A DNA stretch of 64,000 bases from Haloglomus litoreum (GCF_029338515.1 NZ_CP119988.1:1-64000), one strand, 5' to 3'; counted from the stretch's first letter, positions 9,093-17,274 are shown. The notes: generated by a model not told the origin, from the sequence alone. Numbers and translations are program-made.

Positions 9093-9590
9093 ATGAGTGG
9101 GCGGCTCCCCGTTGTGGCTCTCGTTGGGTGCCTGCTGCTCGTGGGCTGCACCGCGCCAGCGGCGAGTCCAGGAGCGACGCCGAACGAGTCGGCTACTGAA
9201 CCTCCGTCACCGCCGAGTCCGACGCCCACGATGACACCGTCTACGACACCCACGGTTTCTACAGTTTCAGTGGAAACGGCCGGCCGGACCGAGTCCCTTC
9301 CGTCCGAGTGCCGACTGGTGAACCACCGGCTCGATAAGGAGCGGACGGAGCGACTGGATTACCGAACGGTCGAGTACAACTACACGAACCTGAGCACTGA
9401 CGCGCAGTACGTCGCACGCAAAGCGATTCGCGAGGGGGCGTTCGTGAGTTCGAATCTGAGCCGGGACTCGCCCGAGTTCCGGTATACGGATTCGAGGTGG
9501 ATATACCGGATCAACTGGAACGACTCGTACTACTACATCGACTCTCACGGCGGCAGCTCACGGTGCCCAATCGAGGAGCAGGGAGAGTGA
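9093..9590 (+). CDS. Lipoprotein of unknown function
   Basis: A 165-residue surface lipoprotein. The signal segment (PVVALVGCLLLVGC) ends in a lipobox with the lipidated Cys near residue 18, followed by a Pro/Thr/Ser-rich linker (about 20-60) and a compact Tyr-rich domain (about 70-160) with several N-glycosylation sequons (NYTNLS, NLS, NDS). No family is recognised. The start at 9093 is two bases after the previous stop. An in-frame extension to 9036 would overlap the previous gene and lacks a signal, so it is not used. It forms the third gene of the Tat protein / HExxH / lipoprotein cassette. Confidence 0.7.
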   Translation: MSGRLPVVALVGCLLLVGCTAPAASPGATPNESATEPPSPPSPTPTMTPSTTPTVSTVSVETAGRTESLPSECRLVNHRLDKERTERLDYRTVEYNYTNLSTDAQYVARKAIREGAFVSSNLSRDSPEFRYTDSRWIYRINWNDSYYYIDSHGGSSRCPIEEQGE

Positions 9591-9747
9591 CGCCGATGAT
9601 GCCAACACGAATTCCAACTCTGTCGAGGCCCCCGAGTCCGAGTCCGAGGCCGGCTCGAACGACTGATCTCCTGCGGCCGAGCGCGGCTGGAGGACAGATA
9701 TGTGGTCGGGGGAGAGGATATTTGTGTTCGCGTCCCCGAGCAGACGC
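9591..9747 (+). promoter_or_regulatory. Gap with an acidic open tail and the next gene's TATA box
   Basis: Bases 9595-9666 read in one frame as an acidic, halophile-like tail (DDANTNSNSVEAPESESE, ending at TGA), which could be the 3' remnant of a gene lost when the island was inserted. A TATA-like GATATTT at about 9716-9722 lies 26-32 bases ahead of the ATG at 9748. Confidence 0.3.
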
Positions 9748-10266
9748 ATGGAGATGGACCCGTCCGACGGGTTCGACGGCGCGAGCCGCGAGCGATGGGC
9801 CGAGGAGCGGACGACGTTCCAGCGTGTCTACGACGTGGTGACGACGCTCTCGGAGCCAGTGACGGCGACGACCGTGGCGGAGCGCGCCGACTGCTCGGAG
9901 ACGGGCGCCAGGAACGCGCTCGGCCGACTCGTCGAGCTCGGCGTGGCGACTCGTTCCGATGGCCGCCCCGCGACGTACCAGCGCAACGAGTCGTACTTCG
10001 AGTGGCGGCGGGTCGAGCGACTGGCTCGCGAGCACTCGGCGGCGGATCTCCGGGAGCGACTGGACGAACTCGTGTCCCGGGAGGAGCAACTCCGGGACGA
10101 GTACGGGGTCCCGTCGCCGGACGCCGTGGCCGCGACGCCGACCGACCACGACGAGATCCACGCGCTCCGTGACGACCTGACGGAGTGGCGGACGATCCAG
10201 CGCGACCTGCGGATCGTCCAGCGTGCCCTCCAGCGCGCCGAGAGCCGCACCGGTGCGCCCGCGTAG
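9748..10266 (+). CDS. Winged-helix DNA-binding protein
   Basis: A 172-residue cytoplasmic regulator. A winged helix-turn-helix occupies about residues 25-85 (TATTVAERADCSETGARNAL, then a wing with TRSDGRPATYQRNESYF). A long charged helix follows (EHSAADLRERLDELVSREE) and probably mediates dimerisation. It resembles a haloarchaeal family placed near TrmB/ArsR-type regulators. The stop is one base from the next gene, which encodes a TumE-like protein, and this pairing recurs in haloarchaea as I recall it; it suggests an autoregulated two-gene module. The ATG at 9748 fits the TATA box near 9716; ATG 9754 is also possible. Confidence 0.75.
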   Translation: MEMDPSDGFDGASRERWAEERTTFQRVYDVVTTLSEPVTATTVAERADCSETGARNALGRLVELGVATRSDGRPATYQRNESYFEWRRVERLAREHSAADLRERLDELVSREEQLRDEYGVPSPDAVAATPTDHDEIHALRDDLTEWRTIQRDLRIVQRALQRAESRTGAPA

Positions 10267-10267
10267 G

Positions 10268-10696
10268 ATGGACGGGCCGGACGGTCCCCTCGACGTCCCG
10301 ACGCTCCGGACGCTGGGGCAGCGGTCGGCGTCCCACCCGCTGGTCGATGGCTGGCGCCTGGAGCCGGCCGTGAGTCCACGGAAGCTCGTGGTCGACCTCG
10401 ACCCGGGTTCGTACCCGGCGGGGGTCTCCGCTGCTCGGATCGATGCCCGGTGGTTCGACTCCGGTGACTACTCCGTCCACTACGTCGAGACGCGTGCGGA
10501 CACCGAGTGGCAGTGCCGGTGGGACCGACACGCGAAGCCGTCCGCGCCGCGTGCTCACGTCCATCCACCACCGGACGCCGGTGTCGCCGAGCCATCGCCG
10601 CTGGAGGCGCACGACCCACTGGGGGTCTGGTTCGCGATACTGGACTGGATCCGTGAGCACGTGGCGACGCTGTTCGAGGAACTGGACGAGGGATGA
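10268..10696 (+). CDS. TumE-like protein paired with the wHTH gene
   Basis: A 142-residue protein. The central region (about 42-105) reads like the TumE/toxin-like fold seen in haloarchaeal two-gene modules: LVVDLDPGSYPAGV, ARWFDSGDYSVHYVE, QCRWDRH and the histidine-rich APRAHVHPPPDA. A C-terminal helix (VWFAILDWIREHVATLFEEL) ends it. TumE is the toxin of the TumE/TumA toxin-antitoxin family; the partner here is the upstream winged-helix protein. The start at 10268 overlaps the wHTH gene's TAG region closely, suggesting translational coupling. Toxin activity is an inference from arrangement and pattern, not shown. Confidence 0.55.
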   Translation: MDGPDGPLDVPTLRTLGQRSASHPLVDGWRLEPAVSPRKLVVDLDPGSYPAGVSAARIDARWFDSGDYSVHYVETRADTEWQCRWDRHAKPSAPRAHVHPPPDAGVAEPSPLEAHDPLGVWFAILDWIREHVATLFEELDEG

Positions 10697-10768
10697 CCCC
10701 GGATCGGGGCCCGGTCCGGTTCCCACGCACCCGACGCGCTTTTGCCGACCACCCCTGTATCGCGCCCC

Positions 10769-11578
10769 ATGAGAGCCCTGACGCTCGGCCCTGCCGGAAC
10801 GTACTCGCACCGCGCGACGCGGGCCATCACGTCGGACGAGGAGATCGAGTTCGCCGAGTCCGTGACGAGTATCGTCGAGGGGGTCGCCGGCGGGGAGTTC
10901 GCGCGCGGCGTCATCCCGGTCGAGAACTCCATCGAGGGCTCGGTCAGCGAGTCGCTCGACGCCCTGGCCGACCGCAACGTCGCCGTCGTCCGGGAGATCG
11001 TCACCCCGATCCGGCACGCACTGCTCGCCCAGACCGGCGAGTTCGAGGTCGTCGCCAGCCACGCGCAGGCGCTGGCCCAGTGCCGGGAGTACCTCGACCG
11101 CGAGTACCCCAACGCGCGGCTGGAGGCCGTCGCCTCGACCGCTCGCGGCGTCGAGCGCGCCCGCGAGGACGCCTCCGTCGCGGCCGTCGGCCACCCGGAC
11201 ACGGCCGGCGAGGGCCTCCGCGTCCTCGCCGAGGACATCCAGGACCGCACCTCCAACGCGACTCGCTTCGTCGTCATCGCGCCCCAGTCCGAGCGCAGCG
11301 ACGCCGGCGGCAAGACCAGCATCGTCGTCTACCCCGGCAACGACTACCCGGGTCTCCTGCTGGAGTTGCTGGAGTGCTTCGCGGATCGGGACATCAACCT
11401 CTCGCGCATCGAGTCCCGGCCCTCCGGCGAGCGGCTGGGTGACTACGTCTTCCACATCGACTTCAACGCGGGGCTGTACGAGGACCGCGCGCAGGGCGCA
11501 CTGGAGGAGCTGGAGGGCATCTGCGGGAAAGGCTGGGTGAAGGTGCTGGGGTCGTACGATACCGAACACGCGCTGTAG
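10769..11578 (+). CDS. pheA: Prephenate dehydratase
   Basis: Converts prephenate to phenylpyruvate in phenylalanine synthesis. The 269-residue protein has the periplasmic-binding-like catalytic domain (LGPAGTYSHRA at the N terminus, IPVENSIEGSV near 52, and the catalytic Thr-Arg-Phe in SNATRFVVI near 168-176). A C-terminal ACT domain (about 190-262) carries ESRPSGERLGDYVF, the loop that binds phenylalanine for feedback inhibition. Length is typical of monofunctional archaeal PheA, without a chorismate mutase domain. The start at 10769 gives the family N terminus; the 27-base in-frame extension is not used. It stands alone as a transcript. Confidence 0.96.
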   Translation: MRALTLGPAGTYSHRATRAITSDEEIEFAESVTSIVEGVAGGEFARGVIPVENSIEGSVSESLDALADRNVAVVREIVTPIRHALLAQTGEFEVVASHAQALAQCREYLDREYPNARLEAVASTARGVERAREDASVAAVGHPDTAGEGLRVLAEDIQDRTSNATRFVVIAPQSERSDAGGKTSIVVYPGNDYPGLLLELLECFADRDINLSRIESRPSGERLGDYVFHIDFNAGLYEDRAQGALEELEGICGKGWVKVLGSYDTEHAL

Positions 11579-11770
11579 CGCGCCTGCCGGGCGCGCCCGT
11601 GGAAGCGGGACCTCGCTCCCGCTCCAGTGCCGACACTCCTCCTGCCCGACGCCTGCTCGTCCGGTCAGCCTCGGCTCCGTACATGTGGCGTCAAATGACT
11701 CCATCCGGGGCCTCACCGTGCTACGGTTGACCAAGGTTTGATTACGGTTCTCCCTCTGCCGTCGGGTGGA

Positions 11771-13354
11771 ATGCGACTGTCTTCAGCGGTGTTCGAAGAC
11801 GAGCGGGCTGTGGGGGAACAGGAGGCGCGTGCCCTGGCGATACACGACGCGATACGGGGGGATATCTCCGATCACGTCGACCGCCAGTGGGAGCGCATCA
11901 AGTATCTCGGTGCGGGCGGTCTGGTGGCGGCGGTGATCGGGCTCGGGCTCCTGGTCGCCGGGAGTACGCTCTCCGGGGTGGGGCTGCTCCTCCTGGGGCT
12001 GCTCGGCGGCGGTGGCGGCGTGGCATACGTCAGGTCGCAGGAGCCCGACGTGACGGTGACCTCGGTCGAGAAGGGGTACTGGACGGGGTACGCGGTGCCC
12101 GACCGTGAGGGGACGGTCGTCTTCGACGCGACCGAATCCATCCAGCCCCGCGAGTTCACGCTGGAACTGCTCGAGGACCCCGAGCACGCGGCCGAGATCG
12201 AGCAGGAACTCGAGTCGATGCGGGAGTTCCCGGTCGTGATGGAGAGCGAGGGGAACGTCGAGGGCTCGTTCGTGGACCTGCTCGACGACGTCGGCGCCCA
12301 GCTCCGGGACGCCGAATCACACGAGATCCGCGCACCGGTCCTGGCGGACGACGACCCGGCCATGGAGTCGCTCTCCCGGCTCGCGCCCATGGCGAGCGAG
12401 GAGCCGGTCGACGCCGGCGGCGTCTCGCTCTCGATGGCCGACGCGAACGAGCAGGTTGACACCTTCAGCGAGTTCGAATCGATGGCCGACGAGGACCACG
12501 GCGAGTCGGTCCTCCTCAACGTGAGCGAGCAGAGCCGGGAACTGGCGACCGAACTCTCCGGGCTGCAGGAGACCGCCGTGGACCTCCTGAACGGGCATCT
12601 CGAGACCGCCGGGGACATGTTCGGCCACGTCTCGTACAACTTCTACTGCCCCGACTGCAAGGGGGACGACATCGATTCGCAGCTCGAACTCCTCGACAGC
12701 GACGGGGAGTGGTACTGTGACACCTGCCGCTCGAACTTCGCTCCCGACGAGGGCATCCCGCGCCACCGCATCCGGGACGAGATCGTCCTCGACGTGTGGG
12801 ACCAGCTCTGGATCGAGAAGGACGACCAGCGCCGGGAGATCTACGAGTCCATCGAGGACCAGAAGGCCGAACTCGAGGAGCGGGAGTTCGAGCAGCGCCG
12901 CGAGGAGATCCGGACCGCCGAGGAGCGCATCAAGGACATCAGGACCCGCATCCGCGACCTCCAGACCGAGGCGAAGGCCAAGCAGGGGACCGTCGAGGAG
13001 ATCGGGAAGCTGATGGTGAAGTACGAGCGGCTGAACGAGCGCAAGAAGGAGGCCTTCCGAGAGGACGTCACCGAGGCGTTCGACGAGATCGACGAGGAGA
13101 CGGAAGAGATACTGGAGGAAACGGAGGGCATCATCCAGGACCGCATCGCGGAGGCCGAGGCGGAGGCCGAGGATCGGGCCGAGACGATGCGGGAGGAGGA
13201 GCGACAGCGCGAGCGCGAGCGCGTCGCGTACGAGCAGGCCCGAGAGGACCGCCGGGTCGAACACCAGGAGGCCCGGAAGGACCAGCGGGCGAGAGGTGTC
13301 GTCGGGGCGATACAGTCCACGAACGACAACAAGCCGTCCCGGAGGGGTGACTGA
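11771..13354 (+). CDS. Membrane-anchored zinc-ribbon, coiled-coil protein (scaffold operon gene 1)
   Basis: A 527-residue protein of unknown function. After a short N-terminal region, two close membrane segments (about 43-62 and 64-84, Gly/Leu-rich) anchor it. A soluble, probably beta-rich region (about 85-150) is followed by an acidic helical part. A zinc ribbon comes next (CPDCKGDD near 293 and CDTC near 316). The last 190 residues form a very long charged coiled coil (ELEEREFEQRREEIRTAEER and onward), ending in a basic tail. The coiled coil implies oligomers or a filament-like partner. It is the first gene of a four-gene operon with a coiled-coil protein, a beta-helix protein and a membrane protein. 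A TATA-like TTTGATTA (about 11736-11743) fits the ATG at 11771; the upstream in-frame start at 11738 would overlap it. Confidence 0.7.
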   Translation: MRLSSAVFEDERAVGEQEARALAIHDAIRGDISDHVDRQWERIKYLGAGGLVAAVIGLGLLVAGSTLSGVGLLLLGLLGGGGGVAYVRSQEPDVTVTSVEKGYWTGYAVPDREGTVVFDATESIQPREFTLELLEDPEHAAEIEQELESMREFPVVMESEGNVEGSFVDLLDDVGAQLRDAESHEIRAPVLADDDPAMESLSRLAPMASEEPVDAGGVSLSMADANEQVDTFSEFESMADEDHGESVLLNVSEQSRELATELSGLQETAVDLLNGHLETAGDMFGHVSYNFYCPDCKGDDIDSQLELLDSDGEWYCDTCRSNFAPDEGIPRHRIRDEIVLDVWDQLWIEKDDQRREIYESIEDQKAELEEREFEQRREEIRTAEERIKDIRTRIRDLQTEAKAKQGTVEEIGKLMVKYERLNERKKEAFREDVTEAFDEIDEETEEILEETEGIIQDRIAEAEAEAEDRAETMREEERQRERERVAYEQAREDRRVEHQEARKDQRARGVVGAIQSTNDNKPSRRGD

Positions 13355-13356
13355 CG

Positions 13357-14289
13357 ATGGCCGGCAACGACGACCTGCATCCGATCCTCAGCAAGATCCA
13401 CGAGACGCTCGGTGAGGTCCTGAAGTCGGTCCAGGAGGTGAAAGGCGAGATCCGGAAGGTCCACACGGCGGTCACGGAGGCGGCCGAGTCGATCCGGGAT
13501 GCCATCCACGAGAACATCCAGGCCCAGGCCGAACTGAAGATGATGGAGCGGGTGGTGGAGGTCCGGTCCATCCTGCCGCAGATCGAGGCCGAGAACGAGC
13601 GCATCCAGATCGAGCAGGAGGAGCTCGACACCCAGCTCGACCGCATCGCCGACCGGTACGAGGAGAAACACGAGGAGCTCGACGAGACGGCCGCGCGTCG
13701 CGTCCGCGACCTCGGCTCGCACATCTTCGAGATCGACGAGCAGGAGTTCGAGAAAGGTATCGAGGAGCCCTTCGCCGAGCACGTGACGACGGCGTGGATG
13801 TCCCTCCAGGCACACAACGACATGGTCGGTCGGGACCGCCGGGAGCGGGTCGAGTCCACGACCGGCGACGTCGTCACGGATGTCCACGAGTTCGTCGAGC
13901 AGCAGCACGAGCTGGTCGAGCGCATCGAGAGCGTCCGGGCGGACCTGAACGAGTCCGTCTCCGAGCCCCGACGGCTCCAGGTGCCGTACTACACCGTGAC
14001 CGTCGAGGTCGACGGGCGGACCCGCCAGCACGTTGTCGCCCCGTCGATGGTCTCCGCGACCGACGACGACGGGGCGGCGACCGTCGAACTCAGGCCCCTT
14101 CCCGGCATGGACGAGCTGGTCTCGCGGACGGAGCTGAACCGGGCCCGGACGGAGACGCTCGACGGTGCGGCCGTCCGGGACGCTCTCGAGCCCCGCATCG
14201 AGGACGGCCGGCCGCTCGTCTCGTACGGTGAGGCCGTCGAGGGGGCGATGCCCGACCGGGTGGATGTCGCCGTCGAGGGGGGTGAGTGA
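13357..14289 (+). CDS. Coiled-coil protein (scaffold operon gene 2)
   Basis: A 310-residue soluble protein without membrane segments. Residues about 5-115 are amphipathic helix with heptad character (ILSKIHETLGEVLKSVQEVK; ERIQIEQEELDTQLDRIADR). A second helical stretch spans about 120-200, and a mixed alpha/beta C-terminal domain (about 205-310) contains YYTVTVEVDGRTRQHVVAPS. No family is recognised. GGAGGGGTGA (13341-13350) is a good ribosome site 6 bases before the ATG, inside the end of gene 1, and its stop overlaps the GTG of gene 3, so translation is coupled on both sides. The shared coiled-coil style suggests direct contact with gene 1's product. Confidence 0.7.
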   Translation: MAGNDDLHPILSKIHETLGEVLKSVQEVKGEIRKVHTAVTEAAESIRDAIHENIQAQAELKMMERVVEVRSILPQIEAENERIQIEQEELDTQLDRIADRYEEKHEELDETAARRVRDLGSHIFEIDEQEFEKGIEEPFAEHVTTAWMSLQAHNDMVGRDRRERVESTTGDVVTDVHEFVEQQHELVERIESVRADLNESVSEPRRLQVPYYTVTVEVDGRTRQHVVAPSMVSATDDDGAATVELRPLPGMDELVSRTELNRARTETLDGAAVRDALEPRIEDGRPLVSYGEAVEGAMPDRVDVAVEGGE

Positions 14290-15077
14290 GCGTGGCGTCC
14301 ATCGAGAAGACGCGCGCCGTGGTCGAGGCCGGCGAGACGTACGACGGGAAGATCATCCCGACCGCGCAGGCCGAGATCGACCGGCCGGTCCGGATTCGGG
14401 ACGATGCGACGGTCCTGGGGAGCATCTACGGGGCGACCGTCTCCGTCGAGGACGGCACCGTCGACGGCTCCATCATGGCCGCCGATGGCGCCGAACTCGA
14501 GGGCGCGACGGTCCACGGCGAGGTCGGCTCGGACGGCAAGGTGACCGCCACGGGAGCAACCATCCACGGAACGGTCACCGGAACGCGGGTCCGCCTGACC
14601 GACGCCATCGTCTACGGTAACGTCGTCGGCTCCGACGTCATCCTCGAGGACTGCGTCGTCATCGGCATCGTCACGGCCGAGCGGGAACTCGTCGCCGAGC
14701 GGTCGCTGTGCTACACGTTCAAGTCGTACGGCGAGGCGACGCTCGACGACCTCTCGACCGTGCTGCCCCAGGCCATCCTCGAGGGCGATGTCCGGTTCGA
14801 ATCACCGGTCACGGTCACCGGCCTCGGTGAACTCGAGGCCGAGGGTCCGGACCTCCCGACGATGGACGCGGACGACATCCTCGAGGTGGGCGACGGAACG
14901 TACCTGTCGCTGTCGCCGCGCATCCTCAACCTGGAGGCGGTGACCGACCGGCTCGACACGCTGGAGGAGACGCTCCAGCGTGTGGCCACGGCGACCTCGC
15001 GCGACGAGGTTCCCCCGGCGACGGAACTGCTCGCGACGCTCGGCGTCGACGAGTCACAGTACCCGGACGTGGTCTGA
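14286..15077 (+). CDS. Bactofilin-like beta-helix protein (scaffold operon gene 3)
   Basis: A 263-residue protein. Residues about 20-165 show short repeating units of about six residues with alternating small and hydrophobic positions (RIRDDATVLGSIYGATVSVE, GTVDGSIMAADGAELEGATV, GTVTGTRVRLTDAIVYGNVV). This is the pattern of a right-handed parallel beta-helix as in bactofilins, which polymerise without nucleotide, or in hexapeptide (LpxA-like) proteins. No acyltransferase histidine or cofactor motif is evident, which favours a structural role. The C-terminal part (about 200-263) is acidic and partly coiled coil (VTDRLDTLEETLQRVATATS). Translation starts at GTG 14286, overlapping the previous stop by four bases; GTG 14292 is an alternative. 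Bactofilin-like halofilins are reported in haloarchaea, but identity with them cannot be judged here. Confidence 0.65.
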   Translation: MSVASIEKTRAVVEAGETYDGKIIPTAQAEIDRPVRIRDDATVLGSIYGATVSVEDGTVDGSIMAADGAELEGATVHGEVGSDGKVTATGATIHGTVTGTRVRLTDAIVYGNVVGSDVILEDCVVIGIVTAERELVAERSLCYTFKSYGEATLDDLSTVLPQAILEGDVRFESPVTVTGLGELEAEGPDLPTMDADDILEVGDGTYLSLSPRILNLEAVTDRLDTLEETLQRVATATSRDEVPPATELLATLGVDESQYPDVV

Positions 15078-15138
15078 GATGCTGGGCCGAAGGACGACCC
15101 ACGCGCCCGGGTCGCCGCCGACACATCTGCGGTCGCCC

Positions 15139-15146
15139 GGAGGTGA
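15139..15146 (+). promoter_or_regulatory. Ribosome binding site of operon gene 4
   Basis: GGAGGTGA lies 6 bases before GTG 15153 and decides this start. Strong Shine-Dalgarno sites are uncommon for leaderless haloarchaeal genes, so its presence supports internal translation on a polycistronic transcript. Confidence 0.75.
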
Positions 15147-15152
15147 GGGTAC

Positions 15153-16487
15153 GTGATCTTCCTGCTGAAGCTGCTCCGGAAGCTCATCGGACTGCTGATC
15201 AAACTGGTGTTGCTGCCGTTCCGCCTCGTGATGCGGCTCGTGGGGCTCCGCTCCGGGGGTGACGGCGGCTCCTCGAGTGCGGCCGGTGTCGCCTCGGCCG
15301 CCGCCTCGGCCTCCGCGACGGCAGCCGCGGGGGCCGCCGAGGCCGCCGGGAGCCGGCGTGAGGCGTCGACGGGCACCGGCACGGAAACGGGCGTCACCCG
15401 CCGCGTCGACCCCGCGACCCTGAGGAACTACGAGCGGTTCCGCAAGGCGCTGTACGCCTACGCCGGCCTCGGAGTCCTCTTCTACGTCTTCATCTGGGCC
15501 GAGTTCGGCTTCGGGGGCCAGTTGCCGCTGGTTCCGATGGCGGTCGGTTCCGTGGTCCCGGCGGCGGTCGGGTACGCGACCCGAACCCGAACGCGCCTGA
15601 CCTGGGGTGCCGGAATGGCGTACGCCGCCATTTTCCTGCTCGTGTCGGTCGTCAGCCTCGGTGCCCTCGGCACTCTCGGTCCCTCCGCCACCAGGGCGTT
15701 CCGCGATCTCATGGGTGGTGGAACGGTCATGTTCCTCGGGCTGGTCAGCCTGCTCCAGCTCGGCGCGCTCGCGGCGGCGCTGTACTTCGGTGTGACCGGT
15801 CGTGCCGTCGCACTCGGGGGTGGGCCCGTCGAGCCGTCGCCCGCGGAGCCGACCGCCACTCCGGCCGACTCGGACGACGGCGAATCGGGGACCGGCGCCT
15901 CGGAACCGGCGGCGACGAGCGACACGACCGACAGCGGTGCGGCCGCGAGCGACGCGAGTGATACCGCGGCCCCGACGGGAACCGCCGGGGGCGAGGATGC
16001 GGGGAAGGCGACCGCCGGCACCACCGCGGCCGGAGCATCGGCTTCGACCGACACCGACTCGGCCGGCGGTGCGGCCCCCGCGAGCGGTGCCGCGAGCGCG
16101 ACCGACGCCCCCGCGGACGGCCCGGCGGACGGGGCTCCCGGCGCGGACGAGTCCGGCGCGGAGCCGGATGCGGGCTCGGAGATCGACGCCGAGGCCGACC
16201 CGGCTCCGGAACCGACAGGTCCGTCGGTCGTCGACCTCGCGGAGCGGGCCCGCGATACGCGCGACCCATCGGCGATCCGGGAGCTCGGCGAGGCGGTAGA
16301 CGGAGAGGTCTCCGAGGCGGTGGTCGCGGCGCTTGAGGCCGGTGCAGAGGCCGACGACCCGGATGTCCGTGTCGCGGTCTGTGACGCCTGCGAGGCCATC
16401 GACGCTGACGAGACGGACGCGGTCCTCCGGCGGCTCCGCATCGACACGAACGACCGCGTCGCCACCGCGGCGATGCAGGCGTACTGA
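15153..16487 (+). CDS. Multi-pass membrane protein with low-complexity linker and helical-repeat tail (scaffold operon gene 4)
   Basis: A 444-residue protein of unknown function. The N terminus is a basic, amphipathic hydrophobic helix (LLKLLRKLIGLLIKLVLLPF) followed by an Ala/Ser/Gly stretch. Four membrane segments lie between about 95 and 220. A long Ala/Ser/Thr/Asp/Glu-rich disordered linker covers about 225-350. The final 90 residues (VVDLAERARDTRDPSAIREL onward) look like two or three HEAT-like helical repeats, as in protein-interaction domains. It begins 75 bases after the beta-helix gene and has its own strong ribosome site, so it is taken as the last gene of the four-gene operon. The likely role is a membrane receptor or anchor for the soluble partners. 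Confidence 0.65.
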   Translation: MIFLLKLLRKLIGLLIKLVLLPFRLVMRLVGLRSGGDGGSSSAAGVASAAASASATAAAGAAEAAGSRREASTGTGTETGVTRRVDPATLRNYERFRKALYAYAGLGVLFYVFIWAEFGFGGQLPLVPMAVGSVVPAAVGYATRTRTRLTWGAGMAYAAIFLLVSVVSLGALGTLGPSATRAFRDLMGGGTVMFLGLVSLLQLGALAAALYFGVTGRAVALGGGPVEPSPAEPTATPADSDDGESGTGASEPAATSDTTDSGAAASDASDTAAPTGTAGGEDAGKATAGTTAAGASASTDTDSAGGAAPASGAASATDAPADGPADGAPGADESGAEPDAGSEIDAEADPAPEPTGPSVVDLAERARDTRDPSAIRELGEAVDGEVSEAVVAALEAGAEADDPDVRVAVCDACEAIDADETDAVLRRLRIDTNDRVATAAMQAY

Positions 16488-16548
16488 CGGTACGGGTCCG
16501 CGTCCGGTCCCCACAGGCCTTTTGCGCGCTGACTGGGAAGCTACGGGT

Positions 16549-17253
16549 ATGAGCGACTTCGACCGCGAGGCCGAGCGGCGGAAACTGGAGGAGAAGTACG
16601 GCCAGGAGGAGGACGACCGCGAGCGCACCCAGCAGTTGAGCGAACTCCTGCTGAAGGGCGCGACGATGACCGACATCCACTGTCCGGAGTGTGGCGACCC
16701 AATCTTCCGCCACGAGGGCCGGCAGTTCTGTCCCTCCTGCCAGCGCGAGGTCGCGACCGACGAGAGCCAGCAGGCGACCGCCGGGCAGGCCGCCGCGCAG
16801 GACCCGCTGGCCGACGAAGGGACCGAGGACACCGTCCCGGCCACCGACGGCCACTCCGTCGAGGTGGAGACGCCCGAGGGGAGTGACGACGCGCGTCCGG
16901 AAGCGACCGACGCCGGCACGGAGGAACCGGCGTCCCCATCCGAGAGCGACCAGTCCGAAACGGGGACCCGGCCGCCCACGGAGCAGGCCCCGGAACAGCC
17001 CTCGACGACCCAGCAGCCCCAGTCCGGCCAGCGGGGCTCCGGGACCCCAGCACGGATGCCCTCGTCGGGCGGACAGGCTGGCACGTCCGGCAACGCCTCG
17101 GGGCTGATGCCCGCCCGCCAGCATCTCACCCGCACCGTGAACCGCCTGGCCGAGCAGGCCGCCGCCGAGGAGGACCCCGGCCGCAAGCGGGAGTTCCTCG
17201 CCGCGACGCGCGAGGCCGCCGAGGCGCTCGAAGCCGTGCGGAACGCGGAGTAG
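16549..17253 (+). CDS. Autoantigen p27-like zinc-ribbon protein
   Basis: A 234-residue cytoplasmic protein of the Sjogren's syndrome/scleroderma autoantigen 1 (p27) family, widespread in archaea and of unknown molecular role. The N-terminal helix (REAERRKLEEKYGQEEDDRE), the signature LSELLLKGATMT (about 28-40) and the zinc ribbon CPECGDPIFRHEGRQFCPSC (about 44-63) are diagnostic. A long disordered acidic and Pro/Ser/Thr-rich region (about 70-190) and a C-terminal helix pair (LTRTVNRLAEQAAAEEDPGR onward) follow. A TATA-like CTTTTGC (about 16519-16525) is 24-30 bases ahead of the ATG at 16549, so it is transcribed separately from the scaffold operon. The frame is open upstream, but that part is a shadow of the preceding gene. 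Confidence 0.88.
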   Translation: MSDFDREAERRKLEEKYGQEEDDRERTQQLSELLLKGATMTDIHCPECGDPIFRHEGRQFCPSCQREVATDESQQATAGQAAAQDPLADEGTEDTVPATDGHSVEVETPEGSDDARPEATDAGTEEPASPSESDQSETGTRPPTEQAPEQPSTTQQPQSGQRGSGTPARMPSSGGQAGTSGNASGLMPARQHLTRTVNRLAEQAAAEEDPGRKREFLAATREAAEALEAVRNAE

Positions 17254-17257
17254 GCCG

Positions 17258-17274
17258 ATAATCTGTCTGATTAT
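17258..17274. terminator. Small hairpin between convergent genes
   Basis: ATAATC (17258-17263) and GATTAT (17269-17274) form a 6-base stem with loop TGTCT, in a 51-base AT-rich gap between the p27-like gene and hef. A shared transcription end is plausible. Confidence 0.35.

Noticed and set aside
15054-17186. Long open frame (710 codons) antisense to the fourth scaffold-operon gene and the p27-like gene
   Set aside because: Low-complexity Arg/Gly-rich translation; both sense genes have clear domains and start signals.
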